Shown one piece after another: positions 8,717-19,125 of a stretch of 36,648 nucleotides of DNA. Under the pieces are notes generated by a model. That model made no database searches and was not told where the DNA came from. It saw only the letters and a list, made by a program, of their open reading frames with translations. The translations under genes and the position numbers were made by a program. Position 1 is the stretch's first letter, and every line of letters begins with the position of its first letter. Location: assembly GCA_030666985.1 (NCBI GenBank), contig DAOUWT010000003.1, positions 1-36,648 on the forward strand, in the 5' to 3' direction. Origin of the DNA: Chloroflexota bacterium (GTDB lineage Bacteria; Chloroflexota; Anaerolineae; Anaerolineales; UBA11858).

Positions 8717-9529
8717 ATGTTGCGACAAAGGACAATTGTAGCCCTAATCTTAGGACCCCTTGCCTTGCTGTCCGCCTATCTAGGCGGAGCGGTATATGCT
8801 GCTCTAATCATAACCATGCTGGTAATTGCTGCCTGGGAATACACACAGCTTTTACGCGCTGCACAACTTGAGCCGTCCCACTTTTTGGTAATTGGCGGCG
8901 TACTCTTGTTTATCTTGGGAAGAGCGCTTACCGGCTTCGAAAGCGCGCCGTGGAGCTTTACAATCCTATTGCTGTTCAGCGCAGCCTACCATCTCGTTCG
9001 CTTCGAACAAGGCCGTGATGCAGCGGGTACAGACCTTAGCGCCACGCTCTCTGCGGCAATCTACCTTGGCTGGCTTGGTTCCTACTTCATTTCCCTGCGA
9101 GAACTAGATGGAGGGGCGTGGTGGGTCATGTTTGTTTTCTTCATTGTCTGGTTTACAGATACAGGAGCATATTTTGTGGGAATCTCCTGGGGAAAACACA
9201 AACTATGTCCTCGTTTAAGCCCCAAAAAAACCTGGGAGGGCTTCTTGGGAGGATTAGCGGCGGGCCTGGCAATGGGCGCTTTACTCCCCCTCGCATTAAA
9301 AAACACGATAGATATATCTCCCTGGCGTGGGGCCGTCTTGGGGCTTGTCTTGGCCCTGAGCGTTCCGTTGGGAGATTTAGCGGTAAGCATGATTAAGCGT
9401 CAGGTCGCTCAAAAAGACACAGGGAACTTCCTGCCCGGGCACGGCGGAGCCTTTGACCGCCTCGACACCTTGCTATGGGCTATGCCTATTAGTTATTACC
9501 TTATTTTATACCTGTTTCCAATCCTATGA
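8717..9529 (+). CDS. cdsA: Phosphatidate cytidylyltransferase
   Basis: DTGAYFVGISWGKHKLCPRLSPKKTWEGFLGG, SVPLGDLAVSMIKRQVAQKDTGNFLPGHGGAFDRLDT; multi-TM. Confidence 0.96.
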   Translation: MLRQRTIVALILGPLALLSAYLGGAVYAALIITMLVIAAWEYTQLLRAAQLEPSHFLVIGGVLLFILGRALTGFESAPWSFTILLLFSAAYHLVRFEQGRDAAGTDLSATLSAAIYLGWLGSYFISLRELDGGAWWVMFVFFIVWFTDTGAYFVGISWGKHKLCPRLSPKKTWEGFLGGLAAGLAMGALLPLALKNTIDISPWRGAVLGLVLALSVPLGDLAVSMIKRQVAQKDTGNFLPGHGGAFDRLDTLLWAMPISYYLILYLFPIL

Positions 9530-10518
9530 AAAAAACACATACTCCCCCCACCCGCAATTTAGCCTTAGAATTAGTACGTGTAACCGAAGCTGCAGCCCTT
9601 TCTGCTGGCCGTTTCATGGGCCGAGGCGACAAAGAAGCGGCCGACAAAGCCGCAGTAGATGCTATGCGCCTGGTCCTGAACTCCATCAAAATGGAAGCCA
9701 CAGTCATCATCGGCGAAGGTGAAAAAGATGAGGCCCCCATGCTCTATAATGGAGAAGTAGTTGGCACCGGGGATGCCCCCGCACTCGACCTTGCCGTTGA
9801 CCCGGTGGATGGCACTCGCCCCCTGGCGAATGGCTTCCTGAACTCCATTGCCACCGCGGCCCTGTCCCCCCAGGGAACCATGTATGATCCCGGCCCATTC
9901 GTTTATATGGACAAAATGGCCGTTGGGCCTAAAGCGAAAGGTGTCATTGATATTGAAGCTCCTTTGGCAGAGAACCTAAAAAGAATTGCCCAGTCTGAAG
10001 ACAAACAGATTGATGACCTGACAGTCATTATTCTCGACCGGCCTCGCCACCAAGAACTCATTACGGAAATTCGCCAGCTTGGCGCTCGCATTCGTCTTAT
10101 CCCCGATGGAGACGTGGCCGCGGCTCTTATGACTTGTTTGCCTGAGGCTGGTATCGATGTCCTGCTGGGAGTGGGTGGCACGCCCGAGGGCGTCTTGGCG
10201 GCCTGTGCCATTCGTGCCATGGGGGGAGAACTTCAAGGAAAATTATACGCCCGCACTCCAGAAGAACGTCAAAAAGGTGAAGATATGGGGTACAATTTCG
10301 ATGACATCATCACCATGGATGATCTGGTTTCTTCAGATGATGTCTTCTTCGCCGCGACCGGTATAACGGATGGCGAACTTCTCGACGGTGTTAGATACTC
10401 TGGGCATGGAGGAGAGACATCTAGCCTGGTGATCCGGGGGATGACTGGAAGTGTCCGGTGGATATCGGCCTCCCACAACTTTGATAAACTGAACCCCATT
10501 AGTGAAATTGAATACTAG
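9526..10518 (+). CDS. glpX: Class II fructose-1,6-bisphosphatase
   Basis: ALELVRVTEAAALSAGRFMGRGDKEAADKAAVDAMR, IGEGEKDEAPMLYNGE, DPVDGT, GVGGTPEGVLAA. Confidence 0.96.
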   Translation: MKKTHTPPTRNLALELVRVTEAAALSAGRFMGRGDKEAADKAAVDAMRLVLNSIKMEATVIIGEGEKDEAPMLYNGEVVGTGDAPALDLAVDPVDGTRPLANGFLNSIATAALSPQGTMYDPGPFVYMDKMAVGPKAKGVIDIEAPLAENLKRIAQSEDKQIDDLTVIILDRPRHQELITEIRQLGARIRLIPDGDVAAALMTCLPEAGIDVLLGVGGTPEGVLAACAIRAMGGELQGKLYARTPEERQKGEDMGYNFDDIITMDDLVSSDDVFFAATGITDGELLDGVRYSGHGGETSSLVIRGMTGSVRWISASHNFDKLNPISEIEY

Positions 10519-10652
10519 GGAATGGCAGGGTTTAAATCATTCCAGTCCGTAAAACGTGAAACGTGAGAGCGTGCCTCGTGCATCACGAGTTTTAGGATAA
10601 CTCACCGAACGTTGGGATGCTCACCACCTCACCACTCGGTTACAAACCATCG

Positions 10653-13600
10653 CTATCCCCTGGAGGATGGTGAAGGTGTCCTCACCGAACGTTGGGCGGG
10701 TAACCATTCACTCTTCGGGGGGATAGGTAAAGCCTCGCCCACATCTTCCAGAAAAACTTCCATAAGCTGACTAAATTCTTGGATAGTGAACGGTTTTTGG
10801 AGCCAAAACACTTTTTCTTGCTCTAAGAGTTTTTTCTCCTTTCCACGCAGGGGGTGTCCCGTAACAAACAATATCTTCAAATCTGGCCACTTGGCCTGTA
10901 TATGGTTATAGAGGTCTACTCCCCCCATTTCTGGCATGACGATGTCACTCATCACAAAATAAAACTCCTGGGCCTGAAGATGTTCCAATGCCTCTACGCC
11001 GTTCGAAGCAGTCACCACTCGATAGTCGAATATTTCCAGCATGGATTTCAGGGCTTCGCGGGCGGGCCGGTCATCCTCGACTAATAATACACATTGTCCA
11101 GTTCCATTCAAAGTAATATCCTGCATTTGATCAACGTCATCATCCGCTGCGGGGATAAGCATTGGTAAAAACACGGTGAAAGTCGTTCCCTCTCCCTCTG
11201 TGCTTTCTATCTCAATATGCCCTTCGAATTGCTTGATGATTCCATAAACTTGCGCCAAACCTAAGCCGGTTCCTTTTCCAACTTCCTTGGTGGTAAAGAA
11301 AGGTTCGAAAATGTGGGCTTGGACATCTTCTGGAATCCCTGTCCCCGCATCAGAGACAGTAACCGTCACCCACTCTCCGGAAGAAAGGAAAGGATAGAGT
11401 TCAATTTCCTCTTCTCCTTGACGGGCACAGGCCAGCTCGAAACTCAACTCCCCACCATCTGGCATAGCATCCCGCGCGTTGACCGCCAAATTCATGAATA
11501 CTTGCTGCAATCGAGTGGGATCTACATTTACAAAATATTCCCCCGCTTCACTGTGCAGGGTCACTCGAATGCTCTCTGGAAGTGTTCGAGTGAGTAGTTT
11601 TTCTAGCTCTTTCAGGAAGGGGAGTAAATCAATTCGAGCTTCTTTCATAACCGAGCTTCGACTGAAGTCTAGCATTTGGTGAATCAGTTCAGAAGCCTGT
11701 TTAATTTGTTGTTTGATGACATTTAGGCGTTTCTCGAATCTGGGCGGCAAATTCTGTTCCCGCAGCAACAGCTCTGTGTAGACCAAGATAGCAGCCATAA
11801 TGTTGTTGAAATCGTGCCCGATGCCGGCCGCTAGTTGTCCCACTGTTGCCAATCGAGCCTGCATTTGAGTACGTTCCTGGTACTCACGCATAGCTGTCAC
11901 ATCTTGGAGGGTGACTATCCACTGCTGGCTGTCATTTTGCACAGGCCGCATCTGAAGTTCGAAGACTCTTTTGGAAGGTCCCGGCAGCTTAATGTCAACC
12001 GGTAGAGGCTCTTCTGAACGGGCAATAAGCTCAGATAGGGAGTAGGGGCCTAATTTGGCAATTACATCTCCTACTTTTGCGGAAGAAAGCTGCTTTAGAT
12101 ACTTTTTTCCTTGGGTGTTTATGGCCTCCAGCCGGTAATCTTCCGCCAACAAAAGCACCCCTATTGGCAATCCCTCGATCAGAGATTCCTGACGGTGCTG
12201 CTCTCCCGCCAGGCGATCAACCAGGCGATTCACATCTTGGTAGCGGTAAGCATTACTTAGCGCCAACCCCACTTGCTGGCAAATTGCTTCTAACAAATCA
12301 AGATGCTCTTCAGAAAAATCCCCCTCTGTATCAGATTGCACAGATAAAACACCCAAGAGAGATGAACCACTGAGAATAGGAGCAGCAATGAGAGAGCCTT
12401 GGGGTTCATCTACACCTTCGAAATAAGCCCAGCGTTCATCCTTGCTTACATCGGGAATGTATAGGGCTGCTTGGTTTTCTGCTGCCCATCCCATCAGGCC
12501 CTCGTCTAGTCTTAGTTCCCTAACATTCTGCACTTCTGAAGACGTGATATCTCGTCCGTATATGCTGTGTATTTTCAGGGTTTGCGTGTTTTTATTGTAC
12601 AATGTGGCGATCCCCACTTTGCCGCCCAAAGAGTGTGTGATAAGCTCTATGGCTTGTTCCAAAATTGTACCAACGTCTAAGCTGGTGGTCAGCTTTTTAC
12701 CTATATCATACAACAAGCTCAAACGTCTTTGTTCAACAGCAACTTGCTCGAATAAACGCGCATTTTCCACTGCAATGGCCGCCTGGTCGCTGAGCAGCTT
12801 TAAGACACGCAACTCAGTCTCCTGGAAATCACGTGGTTGTTGGTAGGCAATATTCATTACTCCTACAGTTCGATCTCCAATCAGGAGTGGCAGCCCCATA
12901 ATTGCCCCTTTCCAACCTTTTCGAGGGGCGACATCTGCGAATAAGGGATGCGTTTGCATATCTGGAACCAGAATAACCTCCTGGCTTCGGGCAACCTGGT
13001 AAGTCAATCCTTCTGGACGGGGAGCGGCGACTGGCCCCTCTCGGTTTCCATTCCTATGTAAAACAGCCCGAAAATATGCCGATGAACCATCGTACAAGAA
13101 AATATGAGCATCTTGAGCATCCGGCAAGTATTCAAGGACGCTGTTGAGGAGGGCATTAAAAACCTCTTCTGATTGTAAATTTGCCGTGAGGGTGAGAGTA
13201 GCCTGGCGGACGGTTTCTAATTCCTTGGCTCTTTGTTTTGCTTCCTCGAACAGGCGGGCGTTTTCCAAAGAGATGGCGACTTGGGTGGCCAGGGCTTCCA
13301 AAAAGCGTCTATCTTCGTTGTCGAAAGTGTACGGCTCGAACGATTGAACTGTAACCACTCCTATTAGACGTTCTCGAACGATGAAGGGCATCCCCAACCA
13401 AGAAAGCACCTTTCTCCCGTGCTCCTGAGGTTTGACCGGTAACTCATCCTCATCAAAATTCTTCACGAGAAGATATTTTCTGTGCTCTACAACCCAGCCC
13501 AGTAAACTTTCCTCTTCGATAGAGACCCGTCTGCCTATGAGGTCTGTCATTTCTTTCCCGTCTTCGACGGCAATAGCGATGGAAATTTCCTGTGAGGCTT

Positions 13601-15233
13601 CATCCCATAGGCCAACCAAAAAAGTGTCTGGGAGCATCAACCTGTCCACTTGGATATATAAGCGTTCCAGAATTTTCTCTGTATCTAAGACGCTGGAGGT
13701 GATCAAAGTGGTTTCGTATAGGCTGCTCAATTGGAGTGCATGCTGCTGAGAGTCTTCCAAAAGCTGAACGTTCTGAATGGCTACAGCTAATTGGTCGGCC
13801 ATGGTTTCTAGGACGCGAATATCTTCCTCATCGAAAGCTGCTGCGTGACGGCTCTGTACATCCAATACTCCGATAACGATCTCACCTATTTTGAGAGGAA
13901 TTGCCATCTCGGAACGTGTTTCCGGTAAGATAGGGTTTTCGAAATGAACTGGGTCTTCTCCTACATCCAAGGCAATGCGTGCCTCTCCGGTCTCGCAGAC
14001 ATGCCCCACAATGCCTACCATGCCTATCCGCAGCCTATGCTCTCGTTCGATCATTGTCTGTCCTGCTTCACCGGTGGCCGCCGTCAAAACAGCGTAGCGG
14101 CCATCTTCGCTGACCAAGAATAAACCGGCGTGATAAAAACCAAAACGGTCCTTGATCAAGTCAACAGCTTTATTCAGCAAGGGTTGCAATCTGCGCTCTT
14201 TTACTGCATCACGAGCCACCTCAGCTGCTACCTGAAGCTGGATAGCCCGTCGCTCTAAATCCTCGGCCGTTTTTTGTAGGCCTTCTTCGGCTCGAGCCCG
14301 CTCTGTGACATCACGAGCTATACTTAGTATGTAGAGTGGCTCACCATTCGAACCATAGACAGCTACGTCGCTCAACTCAATGGGTATTTCGAAATCCTTT
14401 TTATGAATAAAACGCCGCTCATGAAGTTGCGTTTTTTCTCCTTTACGTAATTTGGCAAACTTTGCCCGGCAGGCTGGGTGATAGTGGCCGGGGATCAGAT
14501 CGAATAAGGTCATACTGAGCAATTCTAATTCAGAATATCCTGTCAAATTTACGGCTTGCCGGTTGACAGTGATATACGCGCCATCAAAATCGTATATGAA
14601 AATAGCATCGTTACTGTGCTCGAAAAGCTCTTTATAAACCCTGTCGACCGCCACATACTCTTGATGAAATCCAAGGTGTTCTTCTGATAACCCAAGGGGG
14701 ATAGTGTCTTCTTCAAGGACGCACCACACCAACGTTGAATAATGGCACAACGCTTCAACTGCGGGGATATCCCCCGAGACCAGATTCTTGGCACGCAGGG
14801 CCAGCACCCCGCGTATTTTCCCGGCAGATGTCAAGGGGGAGTAAATGCTTGCTTCTATCCCATGAAATGTTTGCCGAATGACAGCAGAGGTTTTTTCAAC
14901 CAATCCCTGTTTAGACTGAGCATTTGAGTCTTGTTCTAAAATGTAGGTGCTTTCCCCGTTTTCTAAAACTTGCCGGAAAATATCCTCGTCCCCCAGGGAA
15001 GGTTTCGCGGTCCCTGTTGGAGCCGCAAGGGTCAGGTAAATCGCTTGCTTCTCACCGTTCATACGAATGACAACTTCCCCCTTTATCTCATATTTGGACA
15101 GGTTTTCCAAAAGCAGCGTCCAAATGTTCTTATGCGTTAGTTGTTTCTCGGCAAGCTTTTCTTCGAGTGTATGCAAAACCGTCAGAAGGGCGGTGGTATT
15201 GTGCGACGGGGAACGGTATTTAGAGGTGTTCAT
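10653..15233 (-). CDS. Very large hybrid histidine kinase: PAS + multiple GAF + HisKA/HATPase + C-terminal receiver
   Basis: PAS-like [32 protein letters not shown]; repeated GAF-like blocks; H-box [25 protein letters not shown] and [12 protein letters not shown] (HATPase); [24 protein letters not shown] (REC). Confidence 0.94.
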   Translation of the reverse strand: MNTSKYRSPSHNTTALLTVLHTLEEKLAEKQLTHKNIWTLLLENLSKYEIKGEVVIRMNGEKQAIYLTLAAPTGTAKPSLGDEDIFRQVLENGESTYILEQDSNAQSKQGLVEKTSAVIRQTFHGIEASIYSPLTSAGKIRGVLALRAKNLVSGDIPAVEALCHYSTLVWCVLEEDTIPLGLSEEHLGFHQEYVAVDRVYKELFEHSNDAIFIYDFDGAYITVNRQAVNLTGYSELELLSMTLFDLIPGHYHPACRAKFAKLRKGEKTQLHERRFIHKKDFEIPIELSDVAVYGSNGEPLYILSIARDVTERARAEEGLQKTAEDLERRAIQLQVAAEVARDAVKERRLQPLLNKAVDLIKDRFGFYHAGLFLVSEDGRYAVLTAATGEAGQTMIEREHRLRIGMVGIVGHVCETGEARIALDVGEDPVHFENPILPETRSEMAIPLKIGEIVIGVLDVQSRHAAAFDEEDIRVLETMADQLAVAIQNVQLLEDSQQHALQLSSLYETTLITSSVLDTEKILERLYIQVDRLMLPDTFLVGLWDEASQEISIAIAVEDGKEMTDLIGRRVSIEEESLLGWVVEHRKYLLVKNFDEDELPVKPQEHGRKVLSWLGMPFIVRERLIGVVTVQSFEPYTFDNEDRRFLEALATQVAISLENARLFEEAKQRAKELETVRQATLTLTANLQSEEVFNALLNSVLEYLPDAQDAHIFLYDGSSAYFRAVLHRNGNREGPVAAPRPEGLTYQVARSQEVILVPDMQTHPLFADVAPRKGWKGAIMGLPLLIGDRTVGVMNIAYQQPRDFQETELRVLKLLSDQAAIAVENARLFEQVAVEQRRLSLLYDIGKKLTTSLDVGTILEQAIELITHSLGGKVGIATLYNKNTQTLKIHSIYGRDITSSEVQNVRELRLDEGLMGWAAENQAALYIPDVSKDERWAYFEGVDEPQGSLIAAPILSGSSLLGVLSVQSDTEGDFSEEHLDLLEAICQQVGLALSNAYRYQDVNRLVDRLAGEQHRQESLIEGLPIGVLLLAEDYRLEAINTQGKKYLKQLSSAKVGDVIAKLGPYSLSELIARSEEPLPVDIKLPGPSKRVFELQMRPVQNDSQQWIVTLQDVTAMREYQERTQMQARLATVGQLAAGIGHDFNNIMAAILVYTELLLREQNLPPRFEKRLNVIKQQIKQASELIHQMLDFSRSSVMKEARIDLLPFLKELEKLLTRTLPESIRVTLHSEAGEYFVNVDPTRLQQVFMNLAVNARDAMPDGGELSFELACARQGEEEIELYPFLSSGEWVTVTVSDAGTGIPEDVQAHIFEPFFTTKEVGKGTGLGLAQVYGIIKQFEGHIEIESTEGEGTTFTVFLPMLIPAADDDVDQMQDITLNGTGQCVLLVEDDRPAREALKSMLEIFDYRVVTASNGVEALEHLQAQEFYFVMSDIVMPEMGGVDLYNHIQAKWPDLKILFVTGHPLRGKEKKLLEQEKVFWLQKPFTIQEFSQLMEVFLEDVGEALPIPPKSEWLPAQRSVRTPSPSSRG

Positions 15234-15283
15234 AATTTATAAATGGGTGATATAGTTTCTCAATATTTTGGGGAAAAGGTGAC

Positions 15284-15441
15284 ATGTGGGGGATGGTCGC
15301 CCCGTGGGGGATGGTTGCCCCGTGGGGGAAGGTCGCCCCGTGGGGGGAGAGGTCGCCCCGTGGGGGGAGGTCGCCCCGTGGGGGGAGGTCGCCCCGTGGG
15401 GGAGGGTTGCCGCGTGGGGGAAGCTCGCCCCACGGGGGAGG
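15284..15441. repeat. Tandem array of about 17-20 bp units, consensus GGTCGCCCCGTGGGGGA
   Basis: About 8-9 contiguous degenerate units read directly from the sequence. Confidence 0.93.
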
Positions 15442-15539
15442 TTTTACCTAGCCCCAGCCGCGACCCGTCGCCCATCCGCAATCCCCAAGTAGAGTCTCCC
15501 AAGGGGGACGCAACACGCAACACGCAATATATTAGCATA

Positions 15540-17156
15540 TCACAACCCTTTCACCAAGTAGTATTTTCCGCGCTCGAAGCCGCGTTCCAGATAATATCGC
15601 CGCGTCCCCACAGCGGCAATCACCGCCAAACGCTGAAAACCTGCCCCCCCTGCTATCTCGCCGGCCCTCTCCACCAGGCTCGTTCCCAGGCCAATGTGCT
15701 GGGCGGCCCCTTCCATTTCGCGTCCCACACGCAAAGATTGCCCATATACATGCACCTCGCGGATGATGGCCGCCCCGGCGAGGTCTTCCCAGCCCGTTTC
15801 GGGAGCGTCACCGGAAGGCAAGGAGAGACGCAAAAAGCCAGCCAGTTTATCATCAGGAGTAACGTAAGACAAAAAGTGTTCTTCCGCCCCGTTGGCCGAG
15901 TAGGCCAGATCATGCAGCTCGCATTCGTCAACTTCCACCTCTTGCCCGCGAACTTCCCGGCAGCGAATACATTGGCAGCGTTCCCCGCGCTGCTTTAATT
16001 CCCGGTGTATGTCTTGACGCAAACTTGTCCGCTTATTGCCTTCTACTACGTTATCGGAGGGAATGTCGCGCACCACGCGGTTAACGCGGCAATAGCGGGG
16101 GATAGTGGGCTTTATGTCAGAAATCAGAGCTATCAACTCGGCAGTGGTATAAGGCACGTATTCACCCCGCTTCCAATATTCGAATAGCTCAGTACCTTCC
16201 AATAATTGGGTTGGGTAGATTTTCAATTCATCGGGAGCCAGCCACTCCCATAGGCGGGCAAAATCTTCCTCATCGGATTCTGGAGTCGCGCCCAGGAGAT
16301 TGGGCATCCAATGCAAGACAATTTTGAAGCCAGCCGCCCGCAGCAAAGCCATGGCCTGCCGCGTCTCGGCTACGGTATGGCCGCGTTTGTTGAGAGCCAA
16401 AATCTCGTCATCCAGGCTCTGCACGCCCATTTGTACCTTGGTCACGCCTAATTTTCGCATCCGCTCCAACTCGGAGAGCGTCACCAAATCTGCTCTCGTC
16501 TCCACCGCCAGGCCTACGTTTTTGTGTTGGGCAGTTTCGTTCCGGGTTTGGGCAGCGGCTAAATCACCGGACTCGGCTTCGTTCATGGCCTCGAAACAAC
16601 GCTTCAAAAACCACTCCTGGTAATCTTTCGGATACGTGCCCCAGGAGCCTCCCAAAACCAAAAGCTCAATTTTGTCGGTGGGATGCCCGATCTCATACAA
16701 AGCCTCAATGCGAGCCGCTACCTGATCGTAGGGATCGAATTTGTGGTGCAAAGCACGCATTGCGCCTGGCTCGTCGGGGAGATAACTTGTCGGCATCTCT
16801 TCGTAATCGGGACAGAAAATGCACTCCCCCGGGCAGGGATGCGGCTTTGTCAGCACCGTTACCACAGTCACGCCCGAAAGGGTCCGCGACGGCTTGACGC
16901 GGATTTTGGCCAGCAGCCGCCGGTCGGCCTCTCTCTCCCCCCGGGCGACATCCTGGCGATAGGCTGTGATGAGGGCGTGTTTATTCAAAAAGCCTTTCCC
17001 GCCGGGGAGGGGGTAACGCCGAATGGCTGGGAAAACCTCGCGCCCGCCCTCGATCTCTATCAGAACCTGACGGGCAAGGTCTAAGACTTCTGCGCTATAT
17101 TTCCTGGCATCTACCCAGGCTTGTTCTTTTCCAAATTCATTTTTCATATTATTCAA
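15540..17156 (-). CDS. elp3: tRNA uridine-34 carboxymethyl-type modification radical SAM/acetyltransferase Elp3
   Basis: Radical-SAM cluster CPGECIFCPDY after TVLTKPHPCPG, ELLVLGGSWGTYPKDYQEWFLKRCFEAMN, GVQSLDDEILALNKRGHT, KIYPTQLLEGTELFEYWKRGEY, C-terminal GNAT region QHIGLGTSLVERAGEIA..YYLERGF. Confidence 0.96.
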   Translation of the reverse strand: MNNMKNEFGKEQAWVDARKYSAEVLDLARQVLIEIEGGREVFPAIRRYPLPGGKGFLNKHALITAYRQDVARGEREADRRLLAKIRVKPSRTLSGVTVVTVLTKPHPCPGECIFCPDYEEMPTSYLPDEPGAMRALHHKFDPYDQVAARIEALYEIGHPTDKIELLVLGGSWGTYPKDYQEWFLKRCFEAMNEAESGDLAAAQTRNETAQHKNVGLAVETRADLVTLSELERMRKLGVTKVQMGVQSLDDEILALNKRGHTVAETRQAMALLRAAGFKIVLHWMPNLLGATPESDEEDFARLWEWLAPDELKIYPTQLLEGTELFEYWKRGEYVPYTTAELIALISDIKPTIPRYCRVNRVVRDIPSDNVVEGNKRTSLRQDIHRELKQRGERCQCIRCREVRGQEVEVDECELHDLAYSANGAEEHFLSYVTPDDKLAGFLRLSLPSGDAPETGWEDLAGAAIIREVHVYGQSLRVGREMEGAAQHIGLGTSLVERAGEIAGGAGFQRLAVIAAVGTRRYYLERGFERGKYYLVKGL

Positions 17157-17182
17157 CTACTCAGGAACCGCGTTCCTGATTC

Positions 17183-17211
17183 CTGACAAACATCCAAAGC
17201 TATCATATAAT
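17183..17211 (+). promoter_or_regulatory. Sigma-A-type promoter for the methyltransferase gene (probably leaderless)
   Basis: CTGACA (17183-17188), 17-nt spacer, TATAAT (17206-17211), ATG at 17218. Confidence 0.7.
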
Positions 17212-17217
17212 ACTAGC

Positions 17218-17994
17218 ATGGAGACTAAAATAGCACAACAACTAATCGCGCTCAACCACCAATTTTACCAGACCTTTTCTGAAGAGTTTTCTAATACGCG
17301 CATGAGACTTCAGCCAGGGGTGCAAAAAATTCTGGAGACGCTGCCACCCAAGGCCAGTCTTCTTGATTTGGGGTGCGGAAACGGAGAGTTGGCCCGTGTG
17401 CTGGCCCGAAATTCTTATCAGGGTTCTTATGTCGGAACAGATTTCAGCCCCAACCTGCTAGAGACGGCCCGCCGGAGCCTGCCAGAAGGTTTCCCGGCCA
17501 ATTTTTATCCCCTGGACCTCACCGACCCCGATTGGCAAGAGCAGCTTCCCCCGCTCCAATTCGACTTCATCTTTGCCTTTGCCACTTTGCACCACATCCC
17601 CAGCCGCGAGTTGCACGTAAGCATCCTGGAGAAAATCCGTTTTCGGCTGAAACCTGGGGGAAAATTCATCCACTCCAACTGGCAATTTTTGAACAGTGAA
17701 CGCCTGAAAAAGCGCATCCAGCCCTGGGAGAAAATCAACCTCTCGCCCAGTGACGTAGACGAGGGGGATTACCTGCTTGACTGGCGCCGGGGCGGATACG
17801 GCCTCCGCTACGTGCATCACTTCTCCCCAGCGGAACTCCGCTCCCTGGCGGGGGAAATCGGCTTTAGTGTGGAGGAGTCATTCCTCTCTGATGGGAAAGA
17901 GGGTGATTTGGGGTTGTATCAGGTGTGGGAGGGGGGTAGTGTTCAGTATTCAGTTTTCAGTTTTCAGTCGCCAGTCGTCAGTCAATGTCATTAA
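17218..17994 (+). CDS. Class I SAM-dependent methyltransferase, Trm9/ABH8-like
   Basis: LLDLGCGNGELARVL motif I; N-terminal FYQTFSEEFSNTRMRLQPGVQKIL, LHHIPSRELHVSILEKIRFRLKPGG and C-terminal YGLRYVHHFSPAELRSLAGEIGF follow the layout of yeast Trm9. The last ~18 residues come from repeat sequence. Confidence 0.85.
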   Translation: METKIAQQLIALNHQFYQTFSEEFSNTRMRLQPGVQKILETLPPKASLLDLGCGNGELARVLARNSYQGSYVGTDFSPNLLETARRSLPEGFPANFYPLDLTDPDWQEQLPPLQFDFIFAFATLHHIPSRELHVSILEKIRFRLKPGGKFIHSNWQFLNSERLKKRIQPWEKINLSPSDVDEGDYLLDWRRGGYGLRYVHHFSPAELRSLAGEIGFSVEESFLSDGKEGDLGLYQVWEGGSVQYSVFSFQSPVVSQCH

Positions 17995-18102
17995 GTTAGT
18001 AGGAACAAGCTTGTCGTTTCGACGAGGAACGAGGAGAAATCTTTGGGTTCAGTCTACCATTAACTTACGGCGGAAAGATTTCTCCCTGTGGTCGAAATGA
18101 CA
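17982..18102. repeat. MITE-like palindromic repeat, copy 3
   Basis: tcaatgtcattaagttag..gtcgtttcgacgaggaacgaggagaaatcttt..ggaaagatttctccctgtggtcgaaatgacat. Confidence 0.85.
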
Positions 18103-18193
18103 TCCTCCTTGAGAGCTTGCGGGGTTGACGCTGCAAGTCATCGGCGGGTTGTCCTTTGCGCTAAAACCCCACTTTCAACAAACTATAAACCGA

Positions 18194-18481
18194 CTATTTT
18201 CTAACCGTAGCAACTTGCCTGTTTAAATCTTTATCAATTCGTTCTCGCAAATATACTTTCATTAACGATTGATAGGGAACATCCATTTTATTTGCTATCA
18301 ATTTCAACTCATTTAACATTGTCTCTGACATACGCAGTGATATTGCTTTATTGGCCGGTTTTAGATTTGGCAATATCACCTGTTCTGCCTGACTCCAATC
18401 CATATATTCTGTGGAATCATGCGTTGCCCAGAATTCTCGTTCTTCATCTTCATTTTCGAATTTAGGAATTGGCTTTGGCAT
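18194..18481 (-). CDS. BrnA/CopG-like antitoxin
   Basis: MPKPIPKFENEDEEREFWATHDSTEYMDW + ISLRMSETMLNELKLIANKMDVPYQSLMKVYLRERI; overlaps the upstream BrnT-like gene by 20 nt. Confidence 0.85.
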   Translation of the reverse strand: MPKPIPKFENEDEEREFWATHDSTEYMDWSQAEQVILPNLKPANKAISLRMSETMLNELKLIANKMDVPYQSLMKVYLRERIDKDLNRQVATVRK

Positions 18482-18758
18482 ATTTTCTTTCTTCCTTTTG
18501 GTTCATGTCACGGGCGGAGATTACCCGAATCTTGTTTTTTCTTATCGTAAAAGCTATAAACAACCATCTGTTTGCATTTGTATGACCCAATACATAGTAA
18601 CGTTTTTCATACTGAGAGTGTTTTGTGTCATCAGCCAACAAAAGCGGGATATTAAAGAATACTTCTTCACATTCTAAATCGGATACCTGATGGTTTATCC
18701 AATTTTTATCAATATTCCCATCGTCCCATTCAAAGCCATCAATGTTATAAATATCCAT
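18462..18758 (-). CDS. BrnT-family ribonuclease toxin
   Basis: FEWDDGNIDKNWINHQVSDLECEEVFFN..RYYVLGHTNANRWLFIAFTIRKNKIRVISARDMNQKEERKY is the BrnT pattern. Confidence 0.88.
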   Translation of the reverse strand: MDIYNIDGFEWDDGNIDKNWINHQVSDLECEEVFFNIPLLLADDTKHSQYEKRYYVLGHTNANRWLFIAFTIRKNKIRVISARDMNQKEERKYAKANS

Positions 18759-19125
18759 CTGATTGTATAGTACCTTTATATACGCACAAAGTCAAGAATA
18801 CGTTCATTCCAGTTGCTAGAAACAAATCTAAAATGAATACGATGTTCAATTTTAGCTATAGATTTGCACAATGCAAAACGTCAAATAATTCCCCTTTTGA
18901 AATTGATTTTTCAACCTTTTTGGGAGCAAGTATAGCAACCCAACGTTGGCATAACCCGCTCACCGTTTTTGCATTCCGACACACTTCAATTATAGCCTGT
19001 CTTTGCATTTTTCGCGCCGCATACCAGAGCCGAAGGCGAGTCGGATGTACTTTGGGTTAGCTTTTGTTCGTATTCTAAACAAGCCTACGATTTGAGTTCT
19101 GTTCTCTCAAATACGCTACTGTAAG

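Noticed and set aside
12442-12846. 134-aa + strand ORF inside the kinase gene
   Set aside because: Antisense to a well-supported multi-domain CDS; no recognisable motifs.
15284-15441. Possible CRISPR array
   Set aside because: Units are contiguous, 17-20 bp and degenerate, with no unique spacers and no cas genes.
15243-15998. 251-aa + strand ORF and 92-aa - strand ORF across the tandem array
   Set aside because: Repetitive Gly/Arg/Pro translations generated by the array (GGRPVGGGRPVG, PPTGRPPPTGRP), partly antisense to elp3; no protein support.
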